A DNA stretch of 19,463 nucleotides. It comes from JAUVUV01 sp964548275 (lineage in GTDB: Bacteria > Gemmatimonadota > Glassbacteria > GWA2-58-10). Each line of letters begins with the position of its first letter. The stretch's first letter is position 1. This document shows positions 1 through 6,203 of this stretch, in pieces. The notes under the pieces are model-generated. The model made no database searches. It had not been told where the DNA came from and was given only the letters and a program-made list of their open reading frames with translations. The DNA is taken from contig CAZJQI010000072.1 in the NCBI GenBank assembly GCA_964548275.1, forward strand, positions 1 to 19,463, written 5' to 3'. The position numbers were made by a program, and so were the translations under genes.

Positions 1-68
1 AACAGTTGGGGTTTAGTACCCGAAATCGGGATCACGGATTTCAGGGATTCACACAAAAATCGCACTGA

Positions 69-93
69 TACCCCGCAGTTCTGCTGCGGGGTA
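69..93. other. perfect hairpin in the non-coding left edge
   Basis: A perfect 10-bp inverted repeat (TACCCCGCAG / CTGCGGGGTA) with a 5-base loop. No T-run follows on either strand, so it is not a textbook intrinsic terminator on its own. It sits directly beside the stronger hairpin at 107-145. It may be the end of a transcript entering from the left, or part of a structured RNA. Confidence 0.5.
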
Positions 94-106
94 GTTCATT
101 AGTTGA

Positions 107-145
107 AAACAAAGACCCTGCCGAACCTCGGCAGGGTCTTTGTTT
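107..145. terminator. bidirectional rho-independent terminator
   Basis: A perfect stem pairs 107-124 with 128-145 (core GACCCTGCCGA / TCGGCAGGGTC, flanked by A-rich and T-rich arms) across a 3-base loop. Because the A/T flanks also pair, the hairpin ends in a T-rich tail on both strands. It can stop leftward transcripts from the DUF4382 lipoprotein gene (331-1146) and any rightward transcript entering the window. The rest of 1-330 holds no credible gene. A further inverted repeat, ATCAGGGC / GCCCTGAT (148-155 with 175-182), follows at once. Confidence 0.8.
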
Positions 146-330
146 GGATCAGGGCCTGCGTTCCGTGGGGTTTAGCCCTGATAGCCTCGTGGACCGGGAG
201 CAGAAGGGGAAGTGTTTAATCTATCCAAAGGTATCCTGATGCAGGCCGGCACTGATAGTACCGGGCTTTTTTCAGAATAAGAAAAATCCATCACGTAAGT
301 TTATCTGCAGGCTGTCTATTACCAGCTTCC

Positions 331-1146
331 CTAAAAAAGAGTAATATCTCCGAGTTTCGTCGTAAAGCCGGTATTTACCACTACATCGGATTGTGAGTAT
401 AATTCATAGTCATCACTGTCAGATATTGTCACTGTGTAGGTATCTGCCGGCAGAAAAGCAAGCTTAAACTCTCCGCTGGTTTCGTCGACTGCAGTGCTTG
501 CAACAGTTTCACTTCCGGCGATTGCATAAGCTGTCAAGCCGCTCCGGGGTTCGCTAACTACTTCCCCTGTAATTGCGCCCGACTGCTCGGCAGCTACGAG
601 CCTTAAGACAGGCTTTAACTGGTAGATATCATTGCTCCCGAGCTTGTGGATCGATCGCGCGGCGTCAAAGTCGATCACCAGTTCCAGAACTTCCTCGGCC
701 TCAATAGTAAATCCCTTGCCGATCTTGAGACCGGAGGCTGAACCGCTCGGGATTTGCAGAGGGTAGGTAACTTCTATTTCGTCCACTCCTTCGCCTTCGA
801 CAATCACCACCTCTGCTTCTTTTATCAACAGCCTCACCTGACCGTATTCCCCGGGCTCGAGCTCTTCCTCGCCCATCAGAGCGGTCAACCCACCGGTCAG
901 CGATAGCAGGTCAAAGGTTTGTTCTAGCTCACTGACCGTGATCCAGGTATCACCGGACTTCACGGAAATTTCTGAGAAGGTGATGTTGACCTCGCTAAAT
1001 TCGCCCGGTGCATCGGTCAAATACAATATTAATGTACCGGTTGTTATCCCGGGCGGGGTAAGAAGACCGCTATCAGTATCATTGCTACAGCCTGTGCCGT
1101 AGAGCAGGATAGGCACCAGAAATAAGAAAAATTTAAATAAACGCAT
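331..1146 (-). CDS. DUF4382 lipoprotein with C-terminal carboxypeptidase-regulatory-like domain
   Basis: A 271-residue exported protein. Residues 1-19 form a hydrophobic signal ending in YGTG-Cys20, a slightly atypical lipobox, so a lipid-anchored envelope location is likely. Residues about 35-185 match the DUF4382 pattern, opening with GTLILYLTDAPGEFSEVNIT and followed by a stretch on ISVKSGDTW. From about residue 190 to the end, the GEVVSEPRSG... and FLPADTYTVTISD features look like a CarboxypepD_reg-type beta-sandwich. No catalytic residues are evident; the function is unknown, probably surface binding or structural. The start is supported by GAAGG about 7 bases upstream. It lies 222 bp downstream of the FlgD-like gene on the same strand and may share its transcript. 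The family call is confident, the function is not. Confidence 0.85.
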   Translation of the reverse strand: MRLFKFFLFLVPILLYGTGCSNDTDSGLLTPPGITTGTLILYLTDAPGEFSEVNITFSEISVKSGDTWITVSELEQTFDLLSLTGGLTALMGEEELEPGEYGQVRLLIKEAEVVIVEGEGVDEIEVTYPLQIPSGSASGLKIGKGFTIEAEEVLELVIDFDAARSIHKLGSNDIYQLKPVLRLVAAEQSGAITGEVVSEPRSGLTAYAIAGSETVASTAVDETSGEFKLAFLPADTYTVTISDSDDYELYSQSDVVVNTGFTTKLGDITLF

Positions 1147-1368
1147 TTTGTACCTTCTTGTTTCGGATGTTTTCTGATGGATCAGTGATCAAAGTGGCTG
1201 ACGCCGCTTGCCGTCTTTGATCCATCCGGGCAGCCTTCTGGAACTGGAGCATAGGGGTACGCGCTTTCCCTATCCAGAGAAAGGTTGGAGCGTGGGGAAA
1301 GCCTGACCGAATATAAATCGGCTCCCCCTTTTTGGGGACATAAAAGAGATTCTTTAGGATATTCGTAT
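1147..1368 (-). promoter_or_regulatory. structured intergenic leader upstream of the DUF4382 gene
   Basis: This gap contains several inverted repeats read on the minus strand: CCGA/TCGG at 1307-1310 with 1318-1321, an 8-bp GCTTTCCC/GGGAAAGC pair at 1263-1270 with 1295-1302, and two mutually exclusive pairings near the gene. In those, 1215-1222 can pair with 1187-1194, or 1218-1226 can pair with 1176-1184. No convincing sigma-70 or sigma-54 promoter was found inside. It may be an intercistronic leader with alternative folds. No known riboswitch family is recognised. Confidence 0.35.
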
Positions 1369-1953
1369 TCATTTGACAATCACCATTTTCCTTGTCGCCA
1401 CGAAATCACCCGCCCGCAGCCTGTAAAAATAAATGCCGCTGGAGAGTTCCTCTCCGTGGTTGTCCAGGCCCTGCCAGAAAAAGCTGTATTCACCAGGCTC
1501 GACAACCTCATTGACCAGTGCTCTGACCAGCTGCCCCCGGATGTTGAAAACCTCCAGCCTCACCGGTACCAGAGACTCCGCCGAGGCGACTGTGTAGCTG
1601 ATCGTGGTCGAGGGGTTAAAGGGGTTGGGCGAGTTTTGCGCCAGGGAGGAGACTTTCGGCAGTTTCACCCAAAGCTCGGGTTTTAGTTTCAGTTGTTCGT
1701 AGGCCTCGAACAGTAACTTTTCAGCCATTCCCCCACTGGCCTTTACCCCGTTCAGGTTCAGCCTGTCATAATCGTGAGCAGTGCTCAATACTGAACCGTC
1801 AGGGAAAATGAGATCGATCGAGCCCTCCGAGAGCCTGACACTGTAGCCCGTGTAACGGGGATCCTTGATTTCGGTGGCCGCCGTGGCCGGGACCGGGTTC
1901 AGGTACAGTATTAGAGCCACGGGAATAACCCGTAAAAAATATGACCATTTCAT
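1369..1953 (-). CDS. short secreted protein with FlgD-like / type IX-style C-terminal sorting domain
   Basis: A 194-residue protein. Residues 1-26 are a signal peptide (hydrophobic core, then VPATAA). Residues about 27-100 are a small uncharacterised region. Residues 107-194 form a FlgD-Ig-like/Por-secretion-tail domain: NSPNPFNPSTTISY at 107-120, then LEVFNIRGQLVRALV, GEYSFFWQGLDNHGE, SSGIYFYRLRAG and the terminal KMVIVK. Such domains usually sit at the end of large secreted proteins in FCB bacteria and direct export or surface attachment. Here the cargo is only about 80 residues, which is unusual. The start has a strong GAGGAGG ribosome site. Transcription is probably sigma-54 dependent, from the promoter at 2250-2266, through a roughly 285-base structured leader. 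The molecular role is unknown. Confidence 0.85.
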   Translation of the reverse strand: MKWSYFLRVIPVALILYLNPVPATAATEIKDPRYTGYSVRLSEGSIDLIFPDGSVLSTAHDYDRLNLNGVKASGGMAEKLLFEAYEQLKLKPELWVKLPKVSSLAQNSPNPFNPSTTISYTVASAESLVPVRLEVFNIRGQLVRALVNEVVEPGEYSFFWQGLDNHGEELSSGIYFYRLRAGDFVATRKMVIVK

Positions 1954-2239
1954 GACAGCCTCCTCTTTGAATCAGATCGGGATTCCGCACCCAAGTCAGA
2001 GGAAGCCGACAGAGTTAGGAATCTCGATTCACCACACTTTTCGACTCACCCGGGAATCCTTTCCTTGCTGTCTCCGGAAGAGGACCGCTCAACTCGGCTG
2101 TGCCTATCTTCCCCGGATATCTGGTTCCCCGCCAGGTTTATAAATGGGCCAAGATGCCCGTTCCGGTTAGTCCGAGTCGGCGATCCTCTTCCGGAGACAG
2201 GTGATTTCAAGTTCATTTGATGTTTTTTTACTTTCCAAG
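1954..2239 (-). promoter_or_regulatory. long structured 5' leader of the FlgD-like gene (candidate cis-regulatory RNA)
   Basis: The predicted transcript runs about 285 bases before the start codon. A perfect 17-bp stem pairs 2184-2200 with 2068-2084. It continues after a mismatch (2180-2182 with 2086-2088) and an internal loop (2172-2177 with 2092-2097), giving about 26 bp. The apical part holds two hairpins, 2146-2149/2156-2159 and 2121-2124/2132-2135, the latter with loop CGGGGAA on the RNA. A second, weaker domain may be closed by 1980-1986 with 2053-2059. The 3' arm contains UCCUCUU, which could also pair with the ribosome site AAGAGGA at 1961-1967. I do not recognise an Rfam family. No coding sequence is supported here. 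Confidence 0.5.
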
Positions 2240-2249
2240 ACCAGGTTAG

Positions 2250-2266
2250 TGCAACCATTGTGCCAA
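2250..2266 (-). promoter_or_regulatory. sigma-54 (-24/-12) promoter
   Basis: The minus strand reads TTGGCACAATGGTTGCA. This has the diagnostic GG-N10-GC spacing and matches the sigma-54 consensus YTGGCACG-N4-TTGCW at every defined position except one (A for G after GGCAC). Transcription would start near 2239 and run left into the FlgD-like gene. The neighbouring sigma-54 activator gene and the dyads about 110-130 bp upstream support the call. Confidence 0.8.
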
Positions 2267-2346
2267 AATTTGCCCGGGAAGAATTAAATTCGTAACTATC
2301 TGATTATCAGGGGAATAGGAAGGAGAGAAAAATTGGCAGCAGAATA

Positions 2347-2398
2347 TTGTGCACAAAAATTGTTGTGAATATTAACAAATTGTTGTGAATATTAACAA
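2347..2398. promoter_or_regulatory. tandem dyads, probable enhancer (UAS) sites for the sigma-54 activator
   Basis: TTGTGAATATTAACAA occurs twice, at 2363-2378 and 2383-2398, in a direct 20-base tandem repeat. Each copy is a dyad of form TTGT-N-AATATT-N-ACAA. A third, shorter palindrome, TTGTGCACAA, lies at 2347-2356. The three centres are 19-20 bp apart, about two helical turns, so bound proteins would lie on one face. They sit roughly 90-130 bp upstream of the -24/-12 promoter, the usual distance for enhancer-binding protein sites. That the adjacent regulator binds here is an inference. Confidence 0.6.
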
Positions 2399-2460
2399 CC
2401 GAGGATGTGAATTTTTATGTAGGGATTTTGATCGGAAGAAAAAGAGGCGGATCGGATATT

Positions 2461-4014
2461 TCACTTCCTGATATCGATCTTGAACTTTTTGATCCTGTAC
2501 CTGAGCTGGTTCAGAGTGATCCCAAGTTTCCGGGCGGTTTCCGATTGGTTGAAAGAGTTGGCCTGGAGGGTTTTTTCGATCAGCCCTTTTTCCAGGTTCC
2601 ACATCCCCGAGGGCTGGGAATCAACAGGGAGGGAGGCTGCAAAGCCAGTAGCGGTGTCTGCTTGCACTATTTCGCTCGGGATGTCCTGGGGCAGGATTAC
2701 GCCGCTCTGGCGCATGACCATGATCCGCTCGATAATATTCTCCAGCTCCCTGATATTGCCCGGCCAGGAGTGGCTGATTAGCAGTGGGAGTGCCTCGCCG
2801 CTGATCCCCTCCACTTTTCGTGCAAGCTCGCTGTTGAACTTCCTGATAAAAAAGTCGACCAGCAGGGGAATATCCTCCTTTCGCTCGCGCAGAGAAGGTA
2901 CCCGCATCGGAACGACGTTCAGCCGGTAGTAGAGGTCTGTTCTTAAATCCCCGGAGGCCACAGCCTGTTCGAGGTTTCGGTTGGTGGCTGCAATAATACG
3001 GACATCCACTTTAATAACATCGGTACTTCCGATACGTTCAAATGTATGATCCTGTAAGAAACGGAGCAGCTTGATCTGGGTATCGGGCCGCAGCTCCCCG
3101 ATTTCGTCGAGGAAAATGGTTCCGCAGTCGGCCTGCTCGAACCTGCCTATCTTTCTCGATACAGCACCTGTAAAAGAACCCTTTTCGTGACCGAAAAGCT
3201 CGCTTTCCACCAGGTTTTCCGGCAGAGCGGCGACATTCACCTTTACCAGGGGTTTGTCCTTGCGGTTACTCATCCGGTGGATCAGGTCGGCAAGCAGCTC
3301 CTTGCCTGTGCCGCTTTCACCCTGAATCAGGACAGTGCTTTCCAGGGGCGCAACCTGACGGCACATCTCGTAAACTTTCTGCATTTTCCTGTTTTCGCTC
3401 TGATAAATGCCCTCGATACGCATCTGCTCGTGCAGCAGGCGGTAGCTGGTGGTCAGGTTGTCATAGCTGATCGCGTTTTTCAGGGCGATTGCCGCCAGAT
3501 CCGCAAAAGTGCTGAAAAGTTCCAGCTTGTCGCTGGAAAAGCCTTCCGAACCGGGGTGATTGAGCACCTCGATGACTCCCATGATTTTTCCCCGGAAAGT
3601 CATTGGGGCAGCACAGATCGAATCGGTCCGGTAGCCTGAAATCTGATCGATCTCCGGATAGAATCGGGGATCTCCGTCCACATTATTGACAATCAACGGC
3701 TGGCCGTTGCTGATCACCCATCCGGCGATCCCCTTGTCCGCGGGGAACCTCAATCCCTTCACCGTCTTTTCCTTGGAACCGGTGGAACTGGCGATCTGAA
3801 GGTTATCCCCGCTGGTGTCCAGCAGGATCACCGAACTGCTTTCGGCATCCATCAGTTTGCGGGCGGACTCCTGGATAAACCTCAATACCTCCTCGACATT
3901 AAGGCTGGAGGTAATTTTCCGGCAGGCGTCGATAACAGCCTGAATCTCGGCATCTTTCTGCTCGAGCTTTTCTCTTAACCCGGTTAATTCTCTGTCTTTA
4001 TTTTTTTTATTCAT
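2461..4014 (-). CDS. GAF-domain sigma-54-dependent transcriptional activator (NtrC/NifA/FhlA-like)
   Basis: A 517-residue cytoplasmic activator that would use ATP hydrolysis to open sigma-54 promoters. A short charged, probably coiled-coil segment spans residues 5-28. A GAF sensory domain spans about 30-185 (PADKGIAGWVISNGQPLIVN, then FRGKIMGVIEVLN). The AAA+ core spans about 205-440: Walker A GESGTGKE at 233-239, the sigma-54-contacting loop GSFTGA at 279-284 (Ser in place of the usual Ala), Walker B TIFLDEIGEL near 299-308, and the NIRELEN sensor region at 420-426. A Fis-type helix-turn-helix lies at about 488-508 (NQSETARKLGITLNQLRYRI). There is no receiver domain, so control is probably by a small ligand or redox signal at the GAF domain. 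No clear ribosome site precedes the ATG. The probable target is the promoter at 2250-2266 immediately downstream. Confidence 0.95.
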   Translation of the reverse strand: MNKKNKDRELTGLREKLEQKDAEIQAVIDACRKITSSLNVEEVLRFIQESARKLMDAESSSVILLDTSGDNLQIASSTGSKEKTVKGLRFPADKGIAGWVISNGQPLIVNNVDGDPRFYPEIDQISGYRTDSICAAPMTFRGKIMGVIEVLNHPGSEGFSSDKLELFSTFADLAAIALKNAISYDNLTTSYRLLHEQMRIEGIYQSENRKMQKVYEMCRQVAPLESTVLIQGESGTGKELLADLIHRMSNRKDKPLVKVNVAALPENLVESELFGHEKGSFTGAVSRKIGRFEQADCGTIFLDEIGELRPDTQIKLLRFLQDHTFERIGSTDVIKVDVRIIAATNRNLEQAVASGDLRTDLYYRLNVVPMRVPSLRERKEDIPLLVDFFIRKFNSELARKVEGISGEALPLLISHSWPGNIRELENIIERIMVMRQSGVILPQDIPSEIVQADTATGFAASLPVDSQPSGMWNLEKGLIEKTLQANSFNQSETARKLGITLNQLRYRIKKFKIDIRK

Positions 4015-4064
4015 CGGCCAACTGAAAAACAGTCAAAAGCACTTTCCAGGTTCACTGAACGTAA

Positions 4065-4093
4065 AATTTACCACCGCGAATCTATTTTGACAA
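4065..4093 (-). promoter_or_regulatory. sigma-70-type promoter of the sigma-54 activator gene
   Basis: On the minus strand, TTGTCA (4088-4093) and TAAATT (4065-4070) are separated by 17 bases, matching the -35 box at 5/6 and the -10 box at 4/6. The start codon at 4014 lies about 45 bases beyond the expected transcription start. Confidence 0.45.
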
Positions 4094-4245
4094 TACGGCG
4101 CTAACCGGATAAAATCAAGTTATTAGATTGAATACAGCCGGGCAAGCCGATCCAGACAGTCCGGCAGGGACGTTTTCCCCGGGGCTGGAGCAAAGGCCGG
4201 ATATCCCCGGGATGGATTCTCAGTCTGCAAATAGTAGTATAAACC

Positions 4246-4274
4246 TTGAACACATCGAATTAGAAGGATATGAT
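4246..4274 (+). promoter_or_regulatory. sigma-70-type promoter of the small lipoprotein gene
   Basis: TTGAAC (4246-4251) and TATGAT (4269-4274) are separated by 17 bases, about 100 bases upstream of the lipoprotein ATG at 4375. The -10 box matches at 5/6 and the -35 box at 4/6. With the minus-strand promoter at 4065-4093, it accounts for most of the 360-base divergent gap 4015-4374. The remainder shows nothing firm except a doubtful 33-codon reading frame. Confidence 0.4.
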
Positions 4275-4374
4275 TATTCAGACCCTGCTAATCTGAAAGA
4301 AGAGGTTTTATAACCTGATCCCGGATTTTCGACTAATGATCTCTGTGTGGGGCAGGCGCCCTGGGAGGCTCGAT

Positions 4375-4746
4375 ATGAAAAAAGTATTGAATATTTTTCT
4401 TCTGCTGTCACTTGCTATAAGCATGGCGATAACCGGATGTATGTCCACGAAATACCGGCCGGCCAAAGGTGTGGAGAAGTATCCGCCCACAGACAGTCTC
4501 AAGGTGCTAAAGAACTATCCCGAGCGCACATATACGGTTATCGGTACTATAACAGCGATAGGGAGATCTGAAAAGAAGATAATGGAAAATATAAAGAAAA
4601 GGGCGATGAGAGCCGGCGCCCACGCAATAGTGGTGAAACCTCCGGCCAGGATTGCCAGCGAGTACACAAGCCAAATGAGAACCGAATTCAGGAAAAGCGA
4701 GTGGAAATATGAAGCTGTTTTCATAAGATTCGAGGAATCCAATTAG
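4375..4746 (+). CDS. small hypothetical lipoprotein
   Basis: A 123-residue protein. Residues 1-22 are a lipoprotein signal (MKK, hydrophobic core, then SMAITGC), so a lipid-anchored location at the inner or outer membrane is expected. The mature part contains a YTVIGTITAIGRSEK stretch and an AMRAGAHAIVVKPP stretch. This resembles the small alpha/beta lipoproteins of the RcsF/YdgH-like type, where a conserved GA-x-A-hydrophobic turn occurs, but the match is too loose to name a family. The ATG at 4375 is chosen over an in-frame ATG at 4336 because GGGAGG lies 6 bases upstream and the signal peptide then begins correctly. It is convergent with the symporter gene, 47 bp away. Confidence 0.75.
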   Translation: MKKVLNIFLLLSLAISMAITGCMSTKYRPAKGVEKYPPTDSLKVLKNYPERTYTVIGTITAIGRSEKKIMENIKKRAMRAGAHAIVVKPPARIASEYTSQMRTEFRKSEWKYEAVFIRFEESN

Positions 4747-4793
4747 AGGTCGGCTATGTACATAGATCCCCGACTACCTGTTAGAGGTGAAGC

Positions 4794-6179
4794 TCAGCAA
4801 AACGGCCGCCATTTTTCCTCTGCGGGTTTCGGCGTGGCCAGGCTCACCAGCACCAGGCAGAGCAGGCTTATCCCCAGGGCCGGATAAACAGTGGGCCAAT
4901 CAAGCGGCCTGCCCAGAATCTCCCAGAGGGCGGTTGTGAGCATTCCTGCCCCGATCGAACTCACTCCTCCTGCTGGCGTGGCTCTCCTCCAGAAAAAGGC
5001 GGCCAACAGGGCAGGTGTAATCCCGGTGCCGTACATCGTGTAGGCGTAGACTGCCATCTCCAGAACGCTGGTGAAAAAACTCACTTGCACCCAGGCCAGC
5101 AGGCCCAGAGCGACAACCATCACCCTCGTGAAAAGAACGAGCCTGCCTGAGGTCACCTCCGGATTGATAAAACGCTGGTAGATATCCCGTGCCACATTAG
5201 TTGCCGGCACGAGCAGGAACGAATCGGCAGTGGAGACGATCACCGCGACAATAGCGGCCAGGCAGAGGCAGCCGACTGCCACCGGCAGAGCCTCCTTAAC
5301 CGCGTAAAGGATTACCATCTCCGATTCTATGCCTGCGAATCTGGCGCTGCCGATCACCGCCAGGACCACGATCAGGGTCTCCAGCAGAATCGTTCCGCCC
5401 AACCAGCCGAGAACGGATTTGCGGGCTGCGGATTCATCCCTGGCCGAAAAAAAGCGCCCGTACATTCCGGCCTCTCCCAGCAGAAGCAGCATGGTGGCGC
5501 ACGAATAGCCGAGCGCCTGGGCAACAGTCAGTTCACCGAACACCTGGAAACGGGATTCCGGCAGGGTGAAGAGCACCGCATCCCATCCGCCGGCGCTGCT
5601 CAGCAGGAACGGCAGAGCAAGGAAAAGGCCGAGGATCATGATCGCCCCGTTTACCACATCCGTGTAGGCCACGGAAATCATTCCGGCGAGCACGGTATAG
5701 CCGATCACGAAGGCGGCAGTGATTACCATTCCGCTTTCCTGGGGGATGCCGGTGACAAAGTTGAGCACCATCCCTCCGGCGCGGAACTGGTAGCTGACAA
5801 TCGCCGTGTAGGCCACTATAGTGACCAGCGTACCGAGCAGGCGGGCGTATTTGTTGTAGCGGGCCTCGAGGATATCCGGCACTGTGAACTGGCCGAATCT
5901 GCGGACCCTTCCGGCCACGAAATAGAGCACCACAATCGCCACCCAGACCCCGGCGTCAAACCAGAGGGCGGGGAAACCCTTGTCGTAGGCCAGGCCAGCG
6001 CCGCCGAAAATGGAGCCGGAACCGATCCACGTGGCAAGCAAGGTGCCCACCAGCACCCAGGCGGAGAGCTTTCTGCCGGCAACCATGAAATCGGTCTCAT
6101 TTTTCACCTGCCTGCTGCGGGCCGCCCCCACGCCGATAAGCACAACCAGGTATGCTATAATTGCCCAGAAATAGATCAT
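4794..6179 (-). CDS. sodium:solute symporter (SSS family)
   Basis: A 461-residue multi-pass inner-membrane protein with about 12-13 hydrophobic segments. The N-terminal helix is followed by the typical SSS segment DFMVAGRKLSAWVLVGTLLA and WIGSGSIFGGAGLAYDKG. Near residue 315, IVSTADSFLLVPATNVARDI is the family signature that includes the Na2-site serine/threonine pair. The length is normal for a short SSS member. It probably couples sodium influx to uptake of a sugar, organic acid or amino acid; the substrate cannot be read from sequence. It is the last gene of a minus-strand operon, 24 bp after the beta-helix gene, which suggests it imports the product of the upstream secreted proteins. Confidence 0.93.
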   Translation of the reverse strand: MIYFWAIIAYLVVLIGVGAARSRQVKNETDFMVAGRKLSAWVLVGTLLATWIGSGSIFGGAGLAYDKGFPALWFDAGVWVAIVVLYFVAGRVRRFGQFTVPDILEARYNKYARLLGTLVTIVAYTAIVSYQFRAGGMVLNFVTGIPQESGMVITAAFVIGYTVLAGMISVAYTDVVNGAIMILGLFLALPFLLSSAGGWDAVLFTLPESRFQVFGELTVAQALGYSCATMLLLLGEAGMYGRFFSARDESAARKSVLGWLGGTILLETLIVVLAVIGSARFAGIESEMVILYAVKEALPVAVGCLCLAAIVAVIVSTADSFLLVPATNVARDIYQRFINPEVTSGRLVLFTRVMVVALGLLAWVQVSFFTSVLEMAVYAYTMYGTGITPALLAAFFWRRATPAGGVSSIGAGMLTTALWEILGRPLDWPTVYPALGISLLCLVLVSLATPKPAEEKWRPFC

Positions 6180-6203
6180 GCAGTCGTTCTTCCGCTTTGG
6201 TTT

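Noticed and set aside
2046..2258. 70-codon minus-strand frame in the leader of the FlgD-like gene
   Set aside because: Its ATG lies within the sigma-54 promoter, so the expected transcript would begin after it, and the frame runs through both arms of the long stem with no protein-like features.
2361..2398. Two 20-base direct repeats considered as a CRISPR remnant
   Set aside because: The copies abut without spacers, and their internal dyad and position fit regulator-binding sites instead.
4128..4313. Possible 61-codon plus-strand frame (TTG start), or a 33-codon version from the ATG at 4212, encoding an acidic peptide
   Set aside because: No ribosome site precedes either start, and a good promoter for the lipoprotein gene (4246-4274) lies inside it. 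The C-terminal part looks faintly protein-like, so a conservation check would be fair, but evidence is too thin.
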